Shown piece after piece: positions 16,004 through 23,339 of a DNA stretch of 64,000 nucleotides. Within the stretch, counting starts at the first letter, position 1; every line of letters begins with the position of its first letter. The translations under genes and the position numbers were made by a program. Source of the DNA: HR10 sp964615335 (GTDB taxonomy: Bacteria > Acidobacteriota > Blastocatellia > HR10); assembly GCA_964615335.1 (NCBI GenBank), contig CAZTMT010000001.1, forward strand, positions 248,001 to 312,000, written 5' to 3'. Under the pieces are notes generated by a model, which saw only the letters and a program-made list of their open reading frames with translations, did not search any database and was not told the DNA's origin.

Positions 16004-16872
16004 GAGGGCGGGCCGTCATCGCCGGATTCGTTCTCGCGCTCGGAGTTTCAGGGATCGTCGTCCTGCAACGGCATCTGGAGGCGCACAGGGAGGCATTCTC
16101 ACCCGCCGAGGAGACGCTGTGGCTCCCTTCGGCGGAGACACTCAAGCGCTGGAGCTTTGGTTTTGAGGGGCTCTGGGCCGATCTCTACTGGGTGCGCACG
16201 GTGCAATATTACGGACGGCGCCTCTTTCGTCCCGGGGCGCGCTTCGAGCATCTGGACGAGTTGCTCACTCTGGTGACGACGCTCGATCCGCATTTTCTGG
16301 CCGCCTATCGGTTTGGAGCGATCTTTCTGGCCCTCCCCCCTCCCCGCGGAGCGGGACAACCGGAGCGCGCCCTGGCGCTTCTGGATCGCGGGCTGGCAGC
16401 CAATCCTGACGAGTGGCGGTTATTGCTCGATAAGGGATTCGTCTTGCTCTGGGATATGCGCGAGTATGCGCGCGCGGCTGACGTTTTTCTGCAGGTGAGT
16501 CAGCATCGGCATGCGCCCGCGTGGACGCGGGCGCTGGCCGCCGCCGTCTCAGCGCGAGCCGGGCGCCGCGAGATCGCCCGGCGCATCTGGCGCGATCGTC
16601 TGGAGCACGGCGAGACGGAACATGTGCGCGAGAACGCTCGCTATCAGTTGCTCTGCTTGCGCGCCGAGGAGGAGCTGGAGTTCTTGCGGGAGATCGTCTC
16701 GGCTTTTCGAAAAGAGCGCGGACGATGGCCCTCTTCCTGGCAGGAGCTGATTGAAGACAGGAAACTGAAGCGCATACCGCGCGATCCCTTGGGATACCCC
16801 TACAGGCTCGATCCGGAGACAGGAGAGGTCGGTCTCTCCCCCGAGTCTTCGCTCGTCCTCCCCCGGTTGTGA
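16000..16872 (+). CDS. Membrane-anchored TPR-like protein of ABC/pilin operon
   Basis: The protein has 290 residues. An N-terminal membrane anchor (AVIAGFVLALGVSGIVVL) is followed by a helical repeat region. The segment WSFGFEGLWADLYWVRTVQYYG and the PERALALLDRGLAANPDEWRLLLDKGFV repeat are recurrent in proteins next to ABC-2 transporters of Acidobacteriota and Deltaproteobacteria. The C-terminal DPLGYPYRLDPETGEVGLS resembles the C-terminal strand segment of pseudopilin-like proteins. The ATG overlaps the permease stop (ATGA); an earlier in-frame ATG at 15973 is less likely. No enzymatic motif is seen; it is probably a periplasmic accessory of the transporter. Confidence 0.78.
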   Translation: MRGRAVIAGFVLALGVSGIVVLQRHLEAHREAFSPAEETLWLPSAETLKRWSFGFEGLWADLYWVRTVQYYGRRLFRPGARFEHLDELLTLVTTLDPHFLAAYRFGAIFLALPPPRGAGQPERALALLDRGLAANPDEWRLLLDKGFVLLWDMREYARAADVFLQVSQHRHAPAWTRALAAAVSARAGRREIARRIWRDRLEHGETEHVRENARYQLLCLRAEEELEFLREIVSAFRKERGRWPSSWQELIEDRKLKRIPRDPLGYPYRLDPETGEVGLSPESSLVLPRL

Positions 16873-16880
16873 GAGGAAGC

Positions 16881-17825
16881 ATGCCTCCGATTCTCGTCAC
16901 CGAGAATCTGACCAAAGATTATGTGAGCGGGTGGATCCGCCGCCGACGCTATCGGGCTGTGGAGCGCCTCTCGCTGGAGGTGCAGGAAGGGGAGATCTTC
17001 GGACTGCTGGGGCCAAATGGAGCGGGAAAGACGACGACGATCAAGCTGCTCCTGCACCTTCTGCGTCCGACCTCAGGAAGCGTGCGAATCTTCGGGCGCT
17101 CGCCCGAGGATCTGACGGTGCGCGCGCAGGTGGGATTTCTGCCTGAGCACCCCTATCTCCCCGACGTCCTGACGGCCCGCGAGCTTCTGGATTATTTCGG
17201 TCGGCTTTTCGGCCTCTCACGCGCTGAGCGAGCTGCTCGCATGCGGGCTGTGCTCGATCGGGTGGGGTTCCGAAAGGACTTGGCCGATCGGCCCTTGCGG
17301 CAGCTCTCGCGCGGCGAGCGTGTGCGCGTCGGCCTGGCACAAGCCCTGCTCCAGGACCCCAAGCTTCTCATCCTCGATGATCCCATGGACGGATTGGATC
17401 CGATGGGACGCCGCCATCTGCGCGAGCTGATGTTGAGCCTGCGGGAGGAGGGGAAAACGATCTTCTTCAGCGCGCCTCTGGTGGCCGAGGCCGAGACGTT
17501 ATGCGATCGCGTCGCTTTGCTCTCCCGGGGACGCCTCCTGGCCTGCGGATCACCGGCAGCGTTAACGTCCGCCCCCGAACGCGGGATCGTCGAGATCTTG
17601 GCGCGAGATCTTGACCCTCAGGCGTGCGAGTCGCTGCGCGTTCGGGGATTCCAGGTGCACGCCGATCGCGCCCTGGTGCGCATTCAGGTTCCTGCTTCAA
17701 CCGACATGTGGGAGGGGATCGAAGCGATCCGGAAGCTCGGCGGACGCCTGATCGCCGTCACTCCCCTTCGAAGTCCGCTGGAGCAGTTTTTCGAGATCGC
17801 TTCCCATTCGGAGGAAGAGAGATAA
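16881..17825 (+). CDS. ABC transporter ATP-binding protein with degenerate catalytic residues
   Basis: A 314-residue ABC ATPase: Walker A GPNGAGKTT (44-52), Q-loop position FLPEH, signature LSRGE (142-146), Walker B LLILDD (162-167), D-loop GLDP, and a C-terminal accessory domain. Two key residues differ from the consensus. The catalytic glutamate after Walker B is Asp167, and the switch histidine is replaced (SAP at 197-199 where most relatives have STH or SSH). ATP binding should survive, but hydrolysis may be slow or absent. GAGAGGAA precedes the ATG. It is the last gene of the operon and presumably partners the permease at 15107. Confidence 0.88.
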   Translation: MPPILVTENLTKDYVSGWIRRRRYRAVERLSLEVQEGEIFGLLGPNGAGKTTTIKLLLHLLRPTSGSVRIFGRSPEDLTVRAQVGFLPEHPYLPDVLTARELLDYFGRLFGLSRAERAARMRAVLDRVGFRKDLADRPLRQLSRGERVRVGLAQALLQDPKLLILDDPMDGLDPMGRRHLRELMLSLREEGKTIFFSAPLVAEAETLCDRVALLSRGRLLACGSPAALTSAPERGIVEILARDLDPQACESLRVRGFQVHADRALVRIQVPASTDMWEGIEAIRKLGGRLIAVTPLRSPLEQFFEIASHSEEER

Positions 17826-17894
17826 TGCTTCTCTCGCGGTTTCACTGTGCGACAGCATGGGAGGGGCAGCCTCCAAGCGGCCCTCCAGAAGCCT

Positions 17895-18968
17895 TCACTT
17901 TCGCACGTGCCTGAGCAAGAACTGTTCAAGGAGATCCGTGCTCCGCTCCCAGGTGAACTCTTGAATCCTCTCATGTCCTGCCTGCGCGAGCCGTACGCGC
18001 AGCTCATCATCCCGCAGGACGCGAAGCAGATTCTCGGCCAGCGCTTCGGGATCCCCGGGCGGGGAAAGCAGAGCCGTCTTCTCGTGCTCCGCGTATTCGC
18101 GAATGCCTCCGCTATCGGTGGCGACGACCACGCACCCGCACGCCATAGCCTCAGCCGGAGGGAGAGAGAACCCCTCAGCGAGACTCGAGGAAAGGAAGAT
18201 GCTCGCCGAATTGTAAATTTGAACCAGAGCCCTAGCATCAGGACAAACCCGATATTCTATCCAGGGGGGAAGCTCTTGAGGCCTGTCAGGATACGGAGCG
18301 AAGGCGATCGCTCGGAAATCCTCGAACTCTTTCCTGCAGGTTTCGAGCGCCTTTACCCCATCTTCGGACGCTTTATAGCGCGCGTACGAATACATCATCA
18401 CCACGACGCGCGGGCGCCCGGGGATGTCGTTCAGAAGCTGAAATAGCTGGTGATTGATGCCGTTCGGGATATACGCGATATCGTCCTTTTCATTCGCCAC
18501 CGATGACACCTGGTCATAAAGCCACCGCGAGATCGTCACCTTTTTGAGCGGCGCTCGCCAGGTGGCTTCCAGGTTCTCTCTTGGACCGAAGAAAGAACCA
18601 AAATCTTGAATGAGATAGAACTTCTCCCCCTTGTGGGGCGGATAGTGCAGGACAAGTTCTGCGGTCGGCCAGAATGTGGCAAAGACAGCGTCCCCGTCGG
18701 GAATGGCGCGGGCTCGCGGTTCGGACACATAGAGCATTCGAACCCTTTCATCTATGGGCTGCCAGGTAATCCGTGGCGTCACCAGAAGCTCGAGCAGCCG
18801 GCGGCGAAGAGGCGGCCTTGGCGAAGGAGTCCAATTCGGCAGGCGCCGCGGATGAATCACCGTGACCTCGTGGCCTCGCTTCACCAGATGGTTGGCATAC
18901 TCGTAGACCACTCGGAATCCTCCTATGGGCTCCCAGGGATAGGCCGGAAGGACGAACGTGACGCGCAT
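17895..18968 (-). CDS. Glycosyltransferase family 4 (GT-B)
   Basis: A 357-residue GT-B glycosyltransferase. The N-terminal VTFVLPAYPWEPIGGFRVVYEYANHLVKRGHEVTVI is the acceptor-domain start, and the C-terminal SSSLAEGFSLPPAEAMACG contains the EX7E motif of family 4. It transfers a sugar from a nucleotide donor to a growing surface glycan in the cytoplasm. GAGGT lies before the ATG at 18968; an in-frame ATG at 19034 lies inside the methyltransferase gene. It follows the methyltransferase by 8 bases and converges on the ABC ATPase gene. Sugar specificity unknown. Confidence 0.85.
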   Translation of the reverse strand: MRVTFVLPAYPWEPIGGFRVVYEYANHLVKRGHEVTVIHPRRLPNWTPSPRPPLRRRLLELLVTPRITWQPIDERVRMLYVSEPRARAIPDGDAVFATFWPTAELVLHYPPHKGEKFYLIQDFGSFFGPRENLEATWRAPLKKVTISRWLYDQVSSVANEKDDIAYIPNGINHQLFQLLNDIPGRPRVVVMMYSYARYKASEDGVKALETCRKEFEDFRAIAFAPYPDRPQELPPWIEYRVCPDARALVQIYNSASIFLSSSLAEGFSLPPAEAMACGCVVVATDSGGIREYAEHEKTALLSPPGDPEALAENLLRVLRDDELRVRLAQAGHERIQEFTWERSTDLLEQFLLRHVRK

Positions 18969-18976
18969 GACCGACC

Positions 18977-19867
18977 TCACGGGATGAAAATAAGGTTCAG
19001 ATAAGGATAGAAAGCTTGCCGAGGCCATCCCCATCTCATGAGGGTTTCCCGCGGCAGACGCATTCCGATGAAGATGCCTTTGGAACGTATTCTCACACTC
19101 CAGCCGATGTGCGTGACCGGTGGAGATTTCTCCAGGGGCGGGTAGATGAGGTCATCCGGGGGGAAAGCAAGGGCGAAGCCGTATCGGCGGAATATGGAAG
19201 CGATCCTCCCCAGAGTCCTATAGTGAACATCCCAGGACTGACTCCGTGAGATGAAATATCGGTGCTTTTCGCCGCGCATCTTCACGTAAGCAGCAGCGAG
19301 CCATCGCGGCATCACGGGAACGCCTTCTAGTCCCGTATGGTCGTCTATGGACTTCAATCGGTTGGGAACGAGAACGTAGATGACTCCGCGGCAGATGCGG
19401 CGAAACTCCGGCAGCAGCTTCTTCAGCGTGGAATCGTCCAGATGTTCGAGGACGGAGAACATCGTGACGACGTCTACGCTCTTATCCGGAAAGGGCAGCC
19501 TCTCCGAAGCGCTCAAGATGAACATTTCCGGGCTGAACCCGTTCTCCTCAGCGAGAATTCTCGCCAGTTTGAGATGTTTTTCATGAACGTCCAGCCCGTA
19601 GGCCTCGTAGCCGAGGGACCGTATGTGCACGGTCAATTCCCCGGTTCCGCATCCAAAATCCAAGACGCAGTTCCCCGTGAGGGCATAATTCTGGACGAGG
19701 AACCGAAGCATCCGGTCGAGCCACTGTCTGTATCCAGCATCCACACGACCGGTCTTCTCCATGAAATCGCGCACCATCGCATCGTAGAGGTATGTGCCTT
19801 TGAAAGGCTCCAGATATTCCCAAGCGGCTTGGAGAAACTTCTCTGCTTGAAGCGGGCTCTCAGTCAT
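18977..19867 (-). CDS. Class I SAM-dependent methyltransferase
   Basis: A 296-residue methyltransferase. SAM motif I is VLDFGCGTGELTVHI (about 82-96), followed by YGLDVHEKHLKLARI and VVTMFSVLEHLDD (acidic motif and post-motif). A non-standard C-terminal region of about 100 residues contains VPVMPRWLAAAYVKM. It lies upstream of, and is co-transcribed with, a glycosyltransferase, so a sugar, glycolipid or polyprenyl-linked acceptor is likely. The substrate cannot be read from the sequence. Confidence 0.82.
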   Translation of the reverse strand: MTESPLQAEKFLQAAWEYLEPFKGTYLYDAMVRDFMEKTGRVDAGYRQWLDRMLRFLVQNYALTGNCVLDFGCGTGELTVHIRSLGYEAYGLDVHEKHLKLARILAEENGFSPEMFILSASERLPFPDKSVDVVTMFSVLEHLDDSTLKKLLPEFRRICRGVIYVLVPNRLKSIDDHTGLEGVPVMPRWLAAAYVKMRGEKHRYFISRSQSWDVHYRTLGRIASIFRRYGFALAFPPDDLIYPPLEKSPPVTHIGWSVRIRSKGIFIGMRLPRETLMRWGWPRQAFYPYLNLIFIP

Positions 19868-19956
19868 AGATTGCGCTCACTGGTTTCCCCCCAAGCCGAG
19901 GGGTGACGTTCGTGTGCTGACGCACCCTGCAGGCGCCATCGTCTCCTCTCCGGGCA

Positions 19957-20826
19957 TCAGGGGCGAGCCTCCGCAAGCTCATCCAGGGCGCGGAGGTAGG
20001 CGGCCGGAAGACGCGCGTGAAGCCAGGGGCGCTCGGCCTGATAATAGGCGCGCATTCCTTCGAGGTCTCCAGCGACTTTGAAGGCGAGCAAGGCCTTTGT
20101 CAAGGCGCGAAAAAGTAGAAGGGACGCCCCTTCCCTGAGCTTCCTTTCTCTGACACTCTGTCTGACCGCCTCGTATTCGACGCAGGCGGCTTTCACCTGC
20201 TTGGCGAAGTAAACCATGTGCTGGGAGGGAGAGGCGCGACGAAAGGCCCCATCTCGATAAGCGAAGATTTGGGCGGGATAGAGGAGCGCGTCCTGCGGCT
20301 TCATCGGTCCCACGTATTCTGCATGAAGCAGAATCTCCATGATTCCATCGCCATCGAGATCCTTCAACTCGGGGGCGCCTTCCCAGGCAGCGAAGAGCTG
20401 GCGGAGATAGGCTCCGCGCTTGGCCAGGATCATCAGACCCCAGATGTTGGGCTCTCTTCGAGAGCGGATGAGGATTTCTTGCCGATTGTCTTGATTGACA
20501 TCCTCAAGAGTCACCACCGTATGGGCCGGGAAGAGGCGGGATTCGCTCTCTTGACTCTCGTTGGTGATCTCAGTGGCCTTCCATGTTCGGGATTTCGCAT
20601 CGAAATCGAAGAAGCGGATGCGGAGATCGGCTGTCTCCTCTTCTGCGGGCGAAGATTTTCTCAGGATAGCGAGGTACTCCGGCTCGGGATCCTCATCCGT
20701 GTTTCCCACAAGCGTTGTGACCAGCAGCCATCCCTGCTCCGTGAAGGAGGGAGGGGGGAGGTGCTGGGCGGTTCCCAGAGCGTGCGAGCAGGCCCAGAGG
20801 AGAAGCGGTAGGGCGAGGCGACCCAT
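19957..20826 (-). CDS. Secreted protein with FG-GAP/VCBS-like repeats
   Basis: The protein has 289 residues. A signal peptide (LALPLLLWACSHALGTAQ) is followed by a beta-rich domain with two calcium-loop-like motifs, LEDVNQDNRQEILI and LKDLDGDGIMEILL, typical of FG-GAP/VCBS repeats. The C-terminal 90 residues are helical and may be a separate domain. An earlier in-frame start at 20988 would overlap thiG and lacks a signal sequence. It lies 121 bases after thiG on the same strand. Probably periplasmic or surface-exposed; function unknown. Confidence 0.75.
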   Translation of the reverse strand: MGRLALPLLLWACSHALGTAQHLPPPSFTEQGWLLVTTLVGNTDEDPEPEYLAILRKSSPAEEETADLRIRFFDFDAKSRTWKATEITNESQESESRLFPAHTVVTLEDVNQDNRQEILIRSRREPNIWGLMILAKRGAYLRQLFAAWEGAPELKDLDGDGIMEILLHAEYVGPMKPQDALLYPAQIFAYRDGAFRRASPSQHMVYFAKQVKAACVEYEAVRQSVRERKLREGASLLLFRALTKALLAFKVAGDLEGMRAYYQAERPWLHARLPAAYLRALDELAEARP

Positions 20827-20947
20827 CGCGAAGACAGAGTGTCGGGATGTGAGAACGCTTCCGGCGATCTCTCGATCGCCGGGAGATCTCCTCTGCCCGG
20901 AGCGCGCGATCGGGTGCTCCGCTCCCGGAGCCGGAGGGCGCACGAGA

Positions 20948-21724
20948 TTATCGCACGACGCCTTCGAGCGGGCTGCTGGCGCTCGCATAGAGACGCTTCG
21001 GAATGCGTCCGGCCAGGAAGGCCTTGCGACCGGCTTCGATCCCCAGCCGCATGGCTTCGGCCATGAGTGGGGGGTCTTTCGCCATCGCGATCGCCGTGTT
21101 CATCAGGACCCCATCATATCCCATCTCCATCGCGATGACGGCATCGGAGGCAGTGCCCACTCCTGCATCCACGATGAGCGGAACCTCGGTGATCTGCTCG
21201 CGGAGGATGCGAAGGTTCGTGTAATTTTGGATGCCCAGGCCAGAGCCGATAGGAGCCGCCAGCGGCATGACGGCGGCGACTCCCAGATCCACCAGCTTCT
21301 TCGCCACGACCAGGTCATCGTTGACATAGGGGAGGACGATGAATCCCTCCTTGACCAATTGTCGGGCCGCTCGGATCGTCTCCTCGACGTCGGGAAAGAG
21401 CGTGAGTTCGTCGCCGATGACCTCGAGTTTGAGCCAGGGCGTCCCGAGCACCTCGCGCGCCAGATGAGCCGTGCGAATCGCCTCTTCCGCCGTGTGGCAT
21501 CCCGCCGTGTTCGGGAGCAGCAAGTACCGGTTCGTGTCAATGTAATCGAGCAGGGAAGGCTCTCGTCGGTCCAGATTCACACGCCGCACGGCGACGGTGA
21601 CGATCTCCGCTCCGCTGCGCCGATGGGCCTCCACCATGATTTCCGGCGAGGGATATTTCCCCGTCCCAACGATCAATCGCGAACGGAAAGCACGACCGGC
21701 AATGACGAGCTTGTCCTCATCCAT
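20948..21724 (-). CDS. thiG: Thiazole synthase
   Basis: A 258-residue ThiG (about 255 is usual). LVIAGRAFRSRLIVGTGKY and LPNTAGCHTAEEAIRTAHLARE are family signatures. WLKLEVIGD carries the lysine that forms the imine with deoxyxylulose phosphate, and GVGTASDAVIAMEMGYDGVLMNTAIA is the phosphate-binding C-terminal part. ThiG builds the thiazole ring of thiamine from DXP, dehydroglycine and sulfur carried on ThiS. It lies 6 bases after the Mut7-C gene. No ThiS gene is adjacent, which is unusual because thiS normally precedes thiG. Confidence 0.95.
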   Translation of the reverse strand: MDEDKLVIAGRAFRSRLIVGTGKYPSPEIMVEAHRRSGAEIVTVAVRRVNLDRREPSLLDYIDTNRYLLLPNTAGCHTAEEAIRTAHLAREVLGTPWLKLEVIGDELTLFPDVEETIRAARQLVKEGFIVLPYVNDDLVVAKKLVDLGVAAVMPLAAPIGSGLGIQNYTNLRILREQITEVPLIVDAGVGTASDAVIAMEMGYDGVLMNTAIAMAKDPPLMAEAMRLGIEAGRKAFLAGRIPKRLYASASSPLEGVVR

Positions 21725-21730
21725 AGGCCT

Positions 21731-22219
21731 TTATTGTACTTCGTTTCCTGAGGAGGCGGAAGAGTCGGATGCCCTGAGCAGGCCTTCGATCGTGCGACGC
21801 ATCCTTTCGACGTGCGTTCCAGCCCAGTACACGTGCGAACAGTCAGGGCAGAGGAAGAAATCCTCCTGTTGCTCGTAGACCTTCGCGGGGACCTGGGCGC
21901 GCACGGTCTCTTTCGGCACGGCGACAAGAGGCGTATTGCACTCGGGGCAACGGGTGAAAGCGGCGATGAGGTCGTGCAGGTGAAATTCGGAGAGGACTTC
22001 CCGCACCTGATCCTCCCATCGCGTGCTCCGGACCAGATAGCCATTGACCCGCGCCTGGCCGAGCAATCGGGCATCCCGGGTGAGGAGCGTGCGCTCCTCG
22101 GACGCGGCGATCTCCAGAAGCTGCTCATCACGTGCGTCCGGTCGGTAGATGACGTCGAAGCCGAGCAGGCGGAGCCATCGGGCGAGACGCCCCAGCATGA
22201 CATCCACGACGAACCTCAT
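21731..22219 (-). CDS. Mut7-C family RNase-like protein with zinc ribbon
   Basis: A 162-residue Mut7-C (PF01927) protein. FVVDVMLGRLARWLRLLGFDVIYRPDARDE is the PIN-like nuclease core start and LLTRDARLL carries the second conserved acidic site. The C-terminal half has a zinc ribbon with CPECN and CPDCS. The family is found in bacteria and archaea and is predicted to cleave RNA; some members are fused to ThiS/MoaD-like domains. Here it sits between the epimerase (9-base gap) and thiG (6-base gap). Function in vivo unknown. Confidence 0.88.
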   Translation of the reverse strand: MRFVVDVMLGRLARWLRLLGFDVIYRPDARDEQLLEIAASEERTLLTRDARLLGQARVNGYLVRSTRWEDQVREVLSEFHLHDLIAAFTRCPECNTPLVAVPKETVRAQVPAKVYEQQEDFFLCPDCSHVYWAGTHVERMRRTIEGLLRASDSSASSGNEVQ

Positions 22220-22228
22220 GGCGGCGGC

Positions 22229-23227
22229 CTAGAGATATCCGGCCTCTCGAAGCCAGGCCTCTGTGCGGCGCATCCCTTCCGGCAAGGAGATGCGCGGGGA
22301 GTATCCGAGTCGCTCTCTCGCCTTCTCGATGCGAAACCTCGCGCGGTGTTGCAGATAATCCACGACCTTCGGACTGAGCGGCGGTGTGCGCCCGCGCGCG
22401 CGAGAGATCCAGCCGATCAGATGCAAAAGGGCCTTGGCCGGAGCAGCGGGCAAATGCGGGATCGTGTCTCGGCCAAGCATTCGCGCGTAATAGCCGAAGA
22501 ACTCCCTCCAGGTCGTCTCCTGCCCGTCGGTGATAATGAACGCCTCGCCGAGAACGTCATCCCGCGCGAGGGCTAACTGAATCGCATCCACAACATGATC
22601 CACATAGACGTGGTTGCACACCCCTTCGCCCCGACCGAGAAGGAACAGCCGATTCGCCTTCAGCAGTTCGACGATGCGGATCGTCCAGTGCACGGAGCGA
22701 GGACCATAGACGATCCCCGGCCGGAGGATGACGACGGGCAGGCTTCGCTCGCGGAAGTAATGGAGCGCGATCTTTTCGGCTTCGATCTTCGTATCGCAGT
22801 AAGCGTTCCCACAGGGTTGATAGGGGAAGGATTCGTCCGTGTGATCTTGGGGGAAGAGCCCGTAGACGGCGATGCTGCTCAGGTGCACGAACCGCTCCAC
22901 GCCGGCGCGGGCGGCCGCCTCCAGCATGTGGCGTGTGCCTTCGACGTTGCTCTGCCAGAACTCCTCCCAGCGCCCGCGCTCAGTGACGCGCGCCGCGCAG
23001 TGGATGACGGCGTGACATCCGGCGACGGCTTCCCCGAGTCCTTCGGGGCGAGTGATGTCTCCTTGGACGATCTCCACTGAGAGGGCGCGAAGCTCTTCGG
23101 CTCGAAGGGAATCGCGCACGAGCGCGCGGACCATGACGTCTCCTTGTTCCCGAAGGCGTTCTACGACGCGTCGGCCGATTAAGCCCGTCGCGCCGGTCAC
23201 CAGGATGCGTTTGCCCCGGAGATCCAT
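22229..23227 (-). CDS. NAD-dependent epimerase/dehydratase family protein
   Basis: A 332-residue extended SDR. VTGATGLIGRRVVERL is the nucleotide-binding motif, YCDTKIEAEKIAL includes the catalytic Tyr and Lys (YxxxK at about 148-152), and RPGIVYGP follows. The C-terminal half resembles sterol/3-beta-hydroxysteroid-type and sugar-epimerase relatives. It has no special association with nucleotide-sugar genes here, as its neighbours are a phosphatase and Mut7-C. GGAGGGAAGA lies before the ATG at 23227; a longer in-frame start at 23305 is unlikely. Substrate unknown. Confidence 0.83.
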   Translation of the reverse strand: MDLRGKRILVTGATGLIGRRVVERLREQGDVMVRALVRDSLRAEELRALSVEIVQGDITRPEGLGEAVAGCHAVIHCAARVTERGRWEEFWQSNVEGTRHMLEAAARAGVERFVHLSSIAVYGLFPQDHTDESFPYQPCGNAYCDTKIEAEKIALHYFRERSLPVVILRPGIVYGPRSVHWTIRIVELLKANRLFLLGRGEGVCNHVYVDHVVDAIQLALARDDVLGEAFIITDGQETTWREFFGYYARMLGRDTIPHLPAAPAKALLHLIGWISRARGRTPPLSPKVVDYLQHRARFRIEKARERLGYSPRISLPEGMRRTEAWLREAGYL

Positions 23228-23339
23228 CGGCTCTTCCCTCCGCGCGGGAAATTCTTCTGAGGGCGCTGCTCGGCCGGGCTTTCCCACGAGTTCCCGCGAA
23301 GGCATCGCATCGTTTTCGCGTGATGTCTCCGGACGGGGT

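Noticed and set aside
19868..19956. A gene or terminator between the methyltransferase and the FG-GAP-like gene
   Set aside because: The 89 bases hold no open frame with a start and ribosome site and no convincing stem plus T-run.
22220..22228. Possible TPP riboswitch upstream of the Mut7-C/thiG pair
   Set aside because: The gap is only nine bases, and thiG itself follows six bases after Mut7-C, leaving no room for a riboswitch.
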